Positions 8,752 through 16,538 of a stretch of DNA of 35,302 nucleotides are shown piece after piece. The stretch spans positions 1 to 35,302 of the forward strand of contig CAYPYW010000023.1 in NCBI GenBank assembly GCA_964415365.1, given 5' to 3'. Below the pieces are notes generated by a model, which saw nothing but the letters and a program-made list of their open reading frames with translations, was not told the DNA's origin and did not search any database. A program made the position numbers and the translations under genes. Source of the DNA: Hydromicrobium sp964415365. Its GTDB lineage: Bacteria; Actinomycetota; Humimicrobiia; Humimicrobiales; Humimicrobiaceae. Positions within the stretch are counted from its first letter, which is position 1, and each line of letters starts with the position of its first letter.

Positions 8752-11700
8752 TTACAGCTGAACTTTCTTGAGTTTCATTATTCTTAACACATGCACAAAA
8801 AATGCTATTAAGCCGGCAGCTGCAAATCCAATTCCCAATATTAGAATAATAGGACTAAGTCTGGTAAACAAAGGCACTTCTACAGTTTCAAAACCGGATA
8901 TTCCGGCTACTTCAATATTGGGTTCTACTTCGTCGTCCTGTGTTACAAATGAAACCGTATCCAGTGGTTTGTAATTATCTGCAGTAGCATAGTTATAAAA
9001 AACTTCATCAAAATCATTATCAGGAGCTGTAGAAAGCTCTGCAACAGTCATATTCTGTATCTCTTCTTCACCAGCTACGACAATATTATTCTCAGATTTA
9101 CTATCAGAATTACCCCCACTGGTTGTATTAGTGGACTCAGTTACAGCTGCAGCAGTTATCGTAAGTGTTCCATTAAAAATGGTAACAGTATAGTTAACTA
9201 GCTTTCCGTCAGGATCGGAAAGTGATGGAAAAATCGGATATGTCCCCACAGGACTGTTAATCGAAGCCGTAGAATCGTAAATCGCTCCTATATTATCGCT
9301 ATTTACTATTCCGGCTATAGTCCCACTAAACAACGGATTGGGACTGCCGTATACTTTCGAAGCATTATTTGCAGTTACTGTAAGTGGTGCAGGGGTAACT
9401 GTAAGTGATCCCTCAACAAAGGTTATACTGTAATTAGTTGAGTTAAGCCCGGCCGGAGTTATGGGATAGATTCCTACAGGGCTGGCTTCTGTGGCAGTAG
9501 TTGTAACTTCCAGTGTGCCTGTAAGATTAGTTCCATCGTCACCTGCCACAAACCCCAAATAAGTAACGCCGAATGCCGGATTAGGATTGCCGTATATCCT
9601 TGAGGCGTTATCTGCCGTAACAGTCAGAGGTGCAGTGTCCACAGTCAGGGAATTCGAACCACTGCTGGCACTGTAACCGGAATCACCTGCGAAACTTGCA
9701 TCAACACCGGTTGGATACAATCCTGCATCTATTCCCGAAAGGCTGACATTATCAAGTGTTGCCACACCACTAGCATCTGTAATCGCGTCTCCAACACCAT
9801 TCCCATTCAAAGTAAAGTTAATAACTTCACCGCTAACAGCCGGGATAAGTGTTGCCGACAGGTCAACAGTTCCACCATAAGTACCGCTGGCAGGCAAAAC
9901 CGATAGGCTGGTAGTTATAGGATCAACAGTCAGAGTATCCGAAGCCGTTGGCGATATGTTACCTGCTGCATCATAAGCTCTGACATATATTGTATGTGCT
10001 CCACCCGTTAAAGCAGAGGTGGTAAAAGTAAAATTGACATTCTTATCCGGCGTGAATGTGTCCACATCTGTCCAGGAACCATCATCTACACGATATTCTA
10101 CATCAACAATATTTGTACGTGTATCTGCAGCTGAACCACTGTAGGTAGGAGTATTATCACTTGCCGGATCCGGTAAGTACTCTTTTAGAGTAACTGTAGG
10201 AATAGTTGTATCAGTTCTAACAACTAGAGTTCTGTTACGTGATTTATAATCATCAGGATTACCTGAATTTGTTGCTCTTATAGTAAATGATGTCTTCCCT
10301 TCGGGTGTAGAACCGGAGGTATTAACAGTAAGAGTTGAGGTTTTTGAAGTATCCCCGGGTGAAAAAGAAACAGTCGAAGGATTAAAACTATATGTGCATC
10401 CGTCAGGAAGCACGGTTGTTACAGACAGATCTACTGAAAATGACCCAAGACCACTACGGTTTACGGTAACAGTATAAACCGCACTATTAGAAGCATAAAC
10501 CGGATTTGGAGATTGGGAACCTGCTGTAACTGAGCCAACACCCCCAACAGTTAGCGCTCCATCACCTGTTGCAAAATCACCAGAATAAACTGAATTCACA
10601 GCCTGCACAGTGAAAGATGTAGTCCCTGCCAGTGTAGTGCCGCTGGTGGTGCTAATAATAAGAGTTGTGGTCGCAGATTTCCTTGACGACGAAAAATAAA
10701 TATGACTGTTCTTAAAGCTAGCTGTACATCCGTCGGGAAGTGGAGTTATCACAGATAAATCTGCATAAAAACTACCTTTTCCAGTCCCACGGGTTACAGT
10801 AATTGTATAACGAGCATTATTGGCAGGATAAACTACAACTGGTGATTGATTTCCCACTGTAACTGCGCCAATCTGTGGAGTGCTTGTGTAAGTTGCCACA
10901 GTTAATGTTCTGCTACGTGTTTTATAATCGTCAGGGTTATCTGAATTTACCGCTTTTATAGTAAAGGATGTACTCCCTTCAGGTGTAGAACCGGAGGTAT
11001 TAATAGTAAGAGTTGAGGTTTTTGAAGTATCCCCGGGTGAAAAAGAAACTGTAGATGGACTAAAGCTATATGTACATCCATCAGGAAGCTCAGTTATTAT
11101 AGATAGATCTACCGAAAATGGTCCAATGCCACTGCGGTTTACAGTAACAGTATAAGTAGCACTACCAGGAGTATAAACCGGATTTGGTGACTGACTCTTC
11201 GCTGTAACCGAACCGATTCCACCCACAGTTAATGTTCCATCGCCTTTTGCACAATCAGTAGAAGTATCTGAGACTTCAGCTCTCACAGTAAAAGATGTAA
11301 TCCCTGCCGGCGTAGTGCCACTGGTAGTACTGATAGTAAGAGTTGTAGTTGCAGAGCTTCTTGACGATGAAAAATAAATATGACTGCTCTTAAAACTGGC
11401 TGCACATCCGTCAGGAAGTGGAGTTATTACAGATAAATCTGCATAAAAACTGCCTTTTCCGGTTCCCCTGTTTATGGTAATGGTATAACGGGCATTACTG
11501 GCAGGATAAACTACAACTGGCGATTGAGCTCCTACTGTAACAGAACCAATCTGTGGATTATCAATAATAGCTATAGCTATCGGGCCTAAGTCAATCTGCA
11601 GGCTATCAGTAAATACAGTCATAGTGCTCATGCCACTTGTCTGACCGGTTGCCGTAAGTATAATCTCCTGACCCAGGTGATGCTCAAAAATTATGTACTC

Positions 11701-12471
11701 ATTATTATAAATATTACCTTTATCATCTGCGACTGCGAAATAAGTTAAAGTCAACTGTAAGGGTAATACTGCAAAATCTAATTTTACTGTTTCACCCGGC
11801 AGCCATCTGCTGCCTGCAACCACCACTATATCTCCGGGTGAATAGTCATCTTTATCAGTAGTGATTGTGGGTTTACCAAGTACATCTACAATTCTTGTGA
11901 CTTCAACCGCAGCATTTCCGGCCTTGTCACTGACATTGTACGTTACTTTATAAGAGCCTGGAACAGCGGTATTAACTGCACTCACAATTTTTACAGAACC
12001 AGTAAGATCTCCGTCAACATCATCTACCGCGGTTGCACCGGCATCTGTGTATTCGGAACCCAGTTCTACCATTACAGGACTGTTTCCAATAACGGTAATT
12101 ACTGGCGGAGTTGTATCAGGAAGTGGAATAGCTTCAGCATCTACTATATCAACTGCTGTTGTGCCAGTTATTACTTTCGTTGTTTCTTCAGTTGCTGTTT
12201 CTTCAGTTACTACTTCTTCTGTTGTTTCGGTCGCTGTCTCTCCCGTTTCCCCGGTCGTCGTTTCCGTTGTCGTTTCTTCAGTTGCTTCAGTTACTGTCTC
12301 TTCCGTTTCCTCAACAGCCTCTGACTGTTCACTGCCTGGAGAGCCCTGCAATTCCAATCCTTCCTGTGTTTCTCCAAAAACCGTACTACATGGAATCGAC
12401 CAGAAAACTACTAAAACAACAGCAAGAAAAACTATAAATTTGGCTGCAATTTTACTTCTTAAATAATTCAT
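8752..12471 (-). CDS. Large exported surface protein: Ig-like repeats, MBG domains, C-terminal membrane anchor
   Basis: Probable adhesin or cell-surface stalk of 1239 aa, under a c-di-GMP-II riboswitch. A signal peptide (about 1-34) is followed by a Thr/Glu-rich stretch and a DUF5011/HYR-type domain (DTTPPVITVIG, DKAGNAAVEV). Then comes an A-B-A-B array of four Ig-like modules with shared VTVGxQSP, LPDGC and STSKTSTLT-type motifs. Further domains are a Bacterial-Ig domain (DTTIPTVTLKEY, YDAAGNISP), another Ig-like domain and two MBG domains (PLTVTADNASRIYGNPNP; PLTVTANNASKVYGSPNP). A low-complexity spacer leads to one hydrophobic helix (SPIILILGIGFAAAGLIAFF) and a basic tail. There is no LPxTG motif, so it is likely held by the membrane helix rather than by sortase. 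Cysteines recur in LPDGC motifs. Confidence 0.92.
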   Translation of the reverse strand: MNYLRSKIAAKFIVFLAVVLVVFWSIPCSTVFGETQEGLELQGSPGSEQSEAVEETEETVTEATEETTTETTTGETGETATETTEEVVTEETATEETTKVITGTTAVDIVDAEAIPLPDTTPPVITVIGNSPVMVELGSEYTDAGATAVDDVDGDLTGSVKIVSAVNTAVPGSYKVTYNVSDKAGNAAVEVTRIVDVLGKPTITTDKDDYSPGDIVVVAGSRWLPGETVKLDFAVLPLQLTLTYFAVADDKGNIYNNEYIIFEHHLGQEIILTATGQTSGMSTMTVFTDSLQIDLGPIAIAIIDNPQIGSVTVGAQSPVVVYPASNARYTITINRGTGKGSFYADLSVITPLPDGCAASFKSSHIYFSSSRSSATTTLTISTTSGTTPAGITSFTVRAEVSDTSTDCAKGDGTLTVGGIGSVTAKSQSPNPVYTPGSATYTVTVNRSGIGPFSVDLSIITELPDGCTYSFSPSTVSFSPGDTSKTSTLTINTSGSTPEGSTSFTIKAVNSDNPDDYKTRSRTLTVATYTSTPQIGAVTVGNQSPVVVYPANNARYTITVTRGTGKGSFYADLSVITPLPDGCTASFKNSHIYFSSSRKSATTTLIISTTSGTTLAGTTSFTVQAVNSVYSGDFATGDGALTVGGVGSVTAGSQSPNPVYASNSAVYTVTVNRSGLGSFSVDLSVTTVLPDGCTYSFNPSTVSFSPGDTSKTSTLTVNTSGSTPEGKTSFTIRATNSGNPDDYKSRNRTLVVRTDTTIPTVTLKEYLPDPASDNTPTYSGSAADTRTNIVDVEYRVDDGSWTDVDTFTPDKNVNFTFTTSALTGGAHTIYVRAYDAAGNISPTASDTLTVDPITTSLSVLPASGTYGGTVDLSATLIPAVSGEVINFTLNGNGVGDAITDASGVATLDNVSLSGIDAGLYPTGVDASFAGDSGYSASSGSNSLTVDTAPLTVTADNASRIYGNPNPAFGVTYLGFVAGDDGTNLTGTLEVTTTATEASPVGIYPITPAGLNSTNYSITFVEGSLTVTPAPLTVTANNASKVYGSPNPLFSGTIAGIVNSDNIGAIYDSTASINSPVGTYPIFPSLSDPDGKLVNYTVTIFNGTLTITAAAVTESTNTTSGGNSDSKSENNIVVAGEEEIQNMTVAELSTAPDNDFDEVFYNYATADNYKPLDTVSFVTQDDEVEPNIEVAGISGFETVEVPLFTRLSPIILILGIGFAAAGLIAFFVHVLRIMKLKKVQL
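10202..11557 (-). repeat. In-gene tandem duplication, two units of 678 bp
   Basis: Within the surface-protein gene, a 226-codon unit holding one A-type and one B-type Ig module occurs twice. The shared 12-mer CCAATCTGTGGA sits at 10868-10879 and again at 11546-11557, exactly 678 bp apart. The protein copies are near-identical (for example RYTIT, GTGKGSFYADLSVITPLPDGC). This points to a recent duplication and a risk of length variation by recombination. Confidence 0.8.
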
Positions 12472-12541
12472 TTTTTCTACTTTTTCTTTAAAATTAACAA
12501 ATTTAATATTGCTTTAGTCCTTACTTTCCCCCTAGAAAAAC

Positions 12542-12567
12542 AAAAAACCGACTATTTCTAGCCGGTT
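12542..12567 (-). terminator. Riboswitch terminator of the Ig/MBG surface gene
   Basis: On the RNA strand, AACCGGCTA and TAGTCGGTT form a 9-bp stem with one G-T pair around a GAAA loop, followed by six T. The upstream arm contains the conserved ACCGGC end of the aptamer core. Hairpin and folded aptamer therefore cannot coexist. Confidence 0.85.
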
Positions 12568-12639
12568 GCACTACTAGCTCATTACATTCCAAAGTGCCCA
12601 AATAACGGAATGTAAATCATCGCCTCTATCAATGATAGT
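12551..12639 (-). promoter_or_regulatory. Cyclic-di-GMP-II riboswitch aptamer (copy 1)
   Basis: The class II c-di-GMP aptamer core is present: TTTGGGCACTT in a loop, then TAGTAGTGCAACCGGC. A 9-bp helix TTACATTCC/GGAATGTAA (forward 12582-12590 with 12607-12615) closes the loop, and GCAC in that loop pairs with GTGC downstream, giving the class II pseudoknot. A P1 helix can be drawn from ACTAT (12635-12639) with ATAGT (12551-12555), plus TAG/CTA closer in. Because the terminator uses the core, bound ligand should prevent termination (ON switch). It lies about 80 bp upstream of the surface-protein start. Confidence 0.9.
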
Positions 12640-12684
12640 AAAAACTAAATTGTCAAAAGAACTATAATTAATAATTGTAAAGTA

Positions 12685-12713
12685 ATATTAATTATTTTAG
12701 ATATAAATGTCAA
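12685..12713 (-). promoter_or_regulatory. Promoter of riboswitch copy 1
   Basis: On the minus strand, TTGACA (12708-12713) and TAATAT (12685-12690) are separated by 17 bp. This sigma-A-type promoter would start RNA near 12678, about 40 nt before the aptamer. Confidence 0.75.
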
Positions 12714-12937
12714 GAACTTTTTTTATATTATTATTATATAATAATTATTAAAACATTTTAATAAACATTATTAAAATAAAATAAAAGTTTATTAAAAAAG
12801 AAATTTAAAGGAGCCTCAAGTTACAAAATTTCGAACCAGATATTAAAAGAATTAATAGATATCAAAAATAAGTAATTTCTTATTCATTAAATTAAAATTA
12901 AATATTATTATTCGTTCTATTATCTAACAATAATTGT

Positions 12938-12980
12938 TTGAATAACTAACATAAAGTGGTATACTTTTAAGGTAAGGAGG
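12938..12980 (+). promoter_or_regulatory. Promoter and ribosome-binding site of the Panacea pair
   Basis: TTGAAT (12938-12943), a 16-bp gap and TATACT (12960-12965) precede AAGGAGG (12974-12980) and the ATG at 12985. The leader would be very short. The HTH of the antitoxin probably binds here. The stretch from about 12640 to 12930 between the two divergent promoters is extremely AT-rich and holds no gene. Confidence 0.6.
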
Positions 12981-12984
12981 TAAT

Positions 12985-13743
12985 ATGTTTGATTTAGAAA
13001 TTAACAATAAAAAAGAATTGGGAGCACTCATAAAAAAGTTTAGGGAAGAATTTGAGTATTCTCAAGAAAAAATTGCAGAGAAAATGAATCTGCCAAGATC
13101 TGCAATATCTTTAATTGAATCTGGTAAAAGAGAGATTTCCAGTTCCGAATTAGCATTATTTGCAAAGCTATTCGATCTATCTATAGATGAGTTACTCTAT
13201 AAAAATAAATGTGATAAGGAAATTAATTTAAAAAGCAACAGCAAAAAACCAAGATTTGATAGGGAAAAATTCAAACAAATCCTACTTTATGTAATAGAAA
13301 AATGTGGATCAAAAATTAATGTTGGAAAAACTGTAATATATAAATTATTGTATTTTATTGATTTTGATTACTATGAATTAAATGAAGAGTATTTGACAGG
13401 GGAATCATATCGAAAAATAGGACACGGTCCAGCACCTTGTCATTTTGAAGAAGTAGAAAAAGAACTATTGGAAAATAAAAAGATTTTTAAAACAATTGTT
13501 GATTATCATGATTATAAACAAATAAAATATATCCCTTTGGTAAAATCAAATATAAATCTATTAACTGCTATTGACAAGGAAGTCATTGATAATGCAATAG
13601 AAAGACTCTCATCAATGAATGCAACTCAAATTGAAGATTATTCTCATGAAGATATTCCCTACGAAATTACAGCTGATCTTGACATCATCGATTATGAAAC
13701 GGTTTTTTACAGAAAAGAAATGCACTCAGTTAGGGAGTACTAG
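12985..13743 (+). CDS. HTH-Panacea (DUF4065/SocA-like) antitoxin
   Basis: 252-residue antitoxin. Residues about 10-65 are an XRE/Cro-type helix-turn-helix (LGALIKKFREEFEYSQEKIA, then RSAISLIESGKREIS). Residues about 90-205 match the Panacea domain (DUF4065, as in SocA and GepA): FKQILLYVIEK, then VGKTVIYKLLYFIDFDYYE, and KIGHGPAPCHFEEV. Panacea proteins neutralise many unrelated toxins, and those with an HTH also autoregulate. The strong AAGGAGG site fixes the start. The partner gene begins 3 bp after the stop codon. The assignment follows from domain resemblance and gene arrangement. Confidence 0.85.
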   Translation: MFDLEINNKKELGALIKKFREEFEYSQEKIAEKMNLPRSAISLIESGKREISSSELALFAKLFDLSIDELLYKNKCDKEINLKSNSKKPRFDREKFKQILLYVIEKCGSKINVGKTVIYKLLYFIDFDYYELNEEYLTGESYRKIGHGPAPCHFEEVEKELLENKKIFKTIVDYHDYKQIKYIPLVKSNINLLTAIDKEVIDNAIERLSSMNATQIEDYSHEDIPYEITADLDIIDYETVFYRKEMHSVREY

Positions 13744-13746
13744 TAC

Positions 13747-14091
13747 ATGGATTTTTCATGTCTTGCTGAGTTTAAAAAAGATTTTGAAAAACTGTTAAAG
13801 AAATACCCAAGTTTAGAAGAAGATTTAAATATATTAAGGCAATTCTTGCATAAACATCCCAGAGGATTTCCTCCAATAATCTTTCCAATTGGTGATTTAG
13901 GGATAAAAACCAAAATCTTTAAGGTTAAGAAATTCCGTTGTAGATCTTTAAAAGGTAGTGGTTCAAATAGCGGTATTAGAGTAACTTATGCATTATTTGA
14001 AGAAGAAAAGAAAATAGAATTTATTGAAATATATTTTAAAGGAAAACAAAGCAACCATAACAGAGAAAGAATTTTAAAGTATTATGAATAA
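13747..14091 (+). CDS. RelE/HigB-like toxin partnered with Panacea
   Basis: 114-residue protein starting 3 bp after the Panacea gene. The second half reads as a RelE/ParE-superfamily core: a conserved arginine in KKFRCRSLKG, then GIRVTYALFEEEKKIEFIEIYFKGKQ, the usual strand-turn-strand ending. By family it would cleave ribosome-bound mRNA, but the active site of this family varies, so the target is inferred. The gene order (antitoxin first) and tight spacing support a toxin-antitoxin pair. Confidence 0.75.
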   Translation: MDFSCLAEFKKDFEKLLKKYPSLEEDLNILRQFLHKHPRGFPPIIFPIGDLGIKTKIFKVKKFRCRSLKGSGSNSGIRVTYALFEEEKKIEFIEIYFKGKQSNHNRERILKYYE

Positions 14092-14098
14092 ATATACC

Positions 14099-14123
14099 TG
14101 GTAACGCATAGGGGACTTGAACC
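14099..14123 (-). other. Possible tRNA 3'-end fragment
   Basis: Read on the minus strand, this 25-mer resembles the TPsiC-loop to CCA end of a tRNA: GGTTCAAGTCCC, then CTATGCG, then TTACCA. The upstream half of the T-stem and the rest of the tRNA are absent. It could be the scar of an integration site beside the Panacea pair, or chance. Confidence 0.22.
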
Positions 14124-14270
14124 ATAATCTTTTATATTATTTTTATATCAAAATAATATTTATAATACAGTTACACAATCAATCAAACATTATAAAGAAG
14201 ATTATTAGACCTTATTTTGTTATGAAACCGGGAGTAGATTATGGACAGGGCAGGTTTTTTAATATAAATG

Positions 14271-16076
14271 TTATCTATCAATGATCTCTGTAAATTTATT
14301 TACCAGTTGTGGATCAAATTGTTTGCCACTAAATCTTTTTAACTCATCAATTGCATTCTTTTTGCTTATTTTTCTTTTGTATACTCTTCCGTTTGTCATT
14401 ACATCGAAAGCATCTGCTACTGCAATAATTCTTGAAGTAATCGGAATATCTTCACCTTTTAAACCTCTTGGATACCCTGTTCCATTCCACCACTCATGAT
14501 GAGATAAAATTGCTTCAGCTATAGGTGCGAGTTGTGGTGATGATTCTGCTATATTATACCCAATTTCAGGATGTCTTTTGACAATATCCCATTCTTTTTT
14601 CGTTAATTCTTCTTTCTTTAAAAGAATATCCTCAGGAATTGCAATCTTACCTATATCGTGAAGCGTGGAAAGAAGTGATAATTCATCTAATTTATTTTCA
14701 GACAAACTTATAGATTTCCCAATCTCTATCGTAATCCCTTTTAACCTTTCTGCATGTTCCCTTGTTTCAAAACTTTTTTCCATCAGAGTTGCCTCCAAAG
14801 AGGATATTATAGAGCTTGAAATACTTTTCTTTTCAAGCAACTTCCTTTTATACATATAATCCTCAGCTTCTACTAATAAATCTCGAATATCGTGCTCGTT
14901 TTCTGTTTTTTCAGAAGCTCCTAGTGAGATGCTAAGAGGTATATTGTTGCAGCTTACCTGGCTGCATTTTTCTCTTATTCTCTCAATCACTTTCAGGGCA
15001 ACTTTTTTACCGGTTCTGGGCAATAAAATAGAAAACTCATCTCCTCCCCATCTGGCTACAATATCCTCCATTCTGCAGCACTCCAGTAAAATTTCCGCAA
15101 TTTTGCATAAATAAAGATCCCCCTGGTTATGGCCGAAAGCATCATTTATTAGTTTTAGACCATTTACATCACCTATAATTATAGATATCGGCAGCAATCT
15201 TCCTCTTTCTAATCTTTTTAACTCTTCTTCAAAAAATGCACGGTTATATAGACCGGTAAGATTGTCATGAAATGATAAATATTCTATTTTTTCATCTGCT
15301 TTTTTCTTCTCTGTAATATCTATTATTATTCCTCTTAATCCAACTTTTTTACCATCTTCATCTAATGTCAAGCTACAGTGGGTCATAGCAGAAAAAGTTC
15401 CGCCGTCACTTCTTGCTGCTTCGTATTCTAACAATCCAACTTTTTTACCACTCACTATCTTTTTTATATTTTCCCTTAACCGGCCTCTATCATTTGAAGC
15501 AACCAGATCAAAAACATTAATATTTTTTCTACCATTTCTTTTATCAAAACCAAACTTTTTATAGGCATTGGTATTGGCAAAAATAAGATTCCCATCTAGA
15601 TCAGCCTCAAAAACCATTTCCGGCAGCATTTCAACTAAATCTTTAAATTTCTTTTCGCTTTCAATTAGCTCTCTTATGGCTTCTTTCCGTTCCCTTTTTA
15701 TTTTCACTTCTTCCAATTCTCTTTTAATTGTTGGAACCAATTTTGTAAGGTTGTCTTTCATAAGGTAATCATTGGCCCCTTTTCTTATGATCTCTACAGC
15801 TAGCTCTTCTCCAATGGTGCCGGATATTATAATAAACGGAATTTCCAGATTCATCTTCTTTAATAACTTTAATGCATCGAGCCCATTAAACTTTGGCAAA
15901 TTATAGTCAGATAATATAATGTCCCATTTTTTGTCCTCCAAAGCAGTTCTCATTTCCTCGGCAGTTTCAACCCGTTGGAAGTACGCATTCAATCCGTTAT
16001 TTTCAATACTACGTGACATCAACAATGCGTCATCCTCAGAATCTTCCACAATTAATATTTTTAGTTTTTTATTCAT
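14271..16076 (-). CDS. REC-PAS-GGDEF-HD-GYP protein, dual c-di-GMP synthase/hydrolase architecture
   Basis: 601-residue response regulator that should act directly on the second messenger c-di-GMP. REC domain 1-125 has phosphoacceptor D57 (IILSDYNLP). PAS lies at about 142-260. GGDEF at about 265-430 has an intact ARWGGDEFSILLP active site and an RMED inhibitory site exactly five residues before it, as expected for a product-inhibited cyclase. HD-GYP at about 435-600 has HDIGK and HHEWWNGTGYPRGL, matching the HHExxxGxGYP signature of HD-GYP phosphodiesterases. All catalytic motifs look intact, so phosphorylation probably decides between synthesis and breakdown. Its ATG directly follows the TAG of the upstream regulator gene. 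It shares the window with three c-di-GMP riboswitches. Confidence 0.95.
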   Translation of the reverse strand: MNKKLKILIVEDSEDDALLMSRSIENNGLNAYFQRVETAEEMRTALEDKKWDIILSDYNLPKFNGLDALKLLKKMNLEIPFIIISGTIGEELAVEIIRKGANDYLMKDNLTKLVPTIKRELEEVKIKRERKEAIRELIESEKKFKDLVEMLPEMVFEADLDGNLIFANTNAYKKFGFDKRNGRKNINVFDLVASNDRGRLRENIKKIVSGKKVGLLEYEAARSDGGTFSAMTHCSLTLDEDGKKVGLRGIIIDITEKKKADEKIEYLSFHDNLTGLYNRAFFEEELKRLERGRLLPISIIIGDVNGLKLINDAFGHNQGDLYLCKIAEILLECCRMEDIVARWGGDEFSILLPRTGKKVALKVIERIREKCSQVSCNNIPLSISLGASEKTENEHDIRDLLVEAEDYMYKRKLLEKKSISSSIISSLEATLMEKSFETREHAERLKGITIEIGKSISLSENKLDELSLLSTLHDIGKIAIPEDILLKKEELTKKEWDIVKRHPEIGYNIAESSPQLAPIAEAILSHHEWWNGTGYPRGLKGEDIPITSRIIAVADAFDVMTNGRVYKRKISKKNAIDELKRFSGKQFDPQLVNKFTEIIDR

Positions 16077-16523
16077 CTAAAGATCCCTTTGGGGAGGGGG
16101 TTCATTTAGAACCAGCCAGTACAGTTGCAATTGCTTTGCGGCTTCTACAAATTGGTCGAAATCTACAGGTTTTTGTATATAACTGTTAGCTCCCAGACTA
16201 TAGCTATTTATAAGATCTTCTTCTTCATTTGAAGAAGTTAAAATAACCACAGGAAGGAGTTTTGTTCTTTCATTTGAGCGTATCCTTTTTAATACTTCAA
16301 GCCCATCTATTTTAGGTAATTTTAAATCTAAAATTATTAACTCTGGAAAAAATCTTTCCTTCTCACTTTTATTCGCATCACTCAAGTTCAAATAATCCAG
16401 CGCTTCCTCTCCATCCCGTGCTACTATAATCTCATTTAATACCCTGTCTTTTGTAAGGGCTCTTATTGTCAGCATCTCATCATTAGGGTCGTCCTCTACT
16501 AATAATATTTTTCCCCTATTCAC
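16077..16523 (-). CDS. Single-domain response regulator, Rcp1 type
   Basis: 148-residue stand-alone REC domain. The acidic pocket is VEDDPND, the phosphoacceptor lies in ELIILDLKLPKIDG, the switch threonine in VILTSS, and the lysine in IQKPVD. The extended C-terminus with FVEAAKQLQLYW and VLNEPP is typical of Rcp1-like regulators that pair with phytochrome-family or other cytosolic-core kinases. It lies between the kinase gene (15 bp gap) and the GGDEF/HD-GYP gene (0 bp gap), so it is probably a phosphotransfer intermediate in one operon. Confidence 0.93.
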   Translation of the reverse strand: MNRGKILLVEDDPNDEMLTIRALTKDRVLNEIIVARDGEEALDYLNLSDANKSEKERFFPELIILDLKLPKIDGLEVLKRIRSNERTKLLPVVILTSSNEEEDLINSYSLGANSYIQKPVDFDQFVEAAKQLQLYWLVLNEPPPQRDL

Positions 16524-16538
16524 TAAAACCCCCTAAAA

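Noticed and set aside
12541..12640. Riboswitch region first read as class I c-di-GMP (GEMM-I) or as a plain terminator
   Set aside because: It lacks the GEMM-I tetraloop/receptor layout. The GGGCAC loop pairing with GTGC before AACCG is the class II pseudoknot, and it recurs twice more with covariation.
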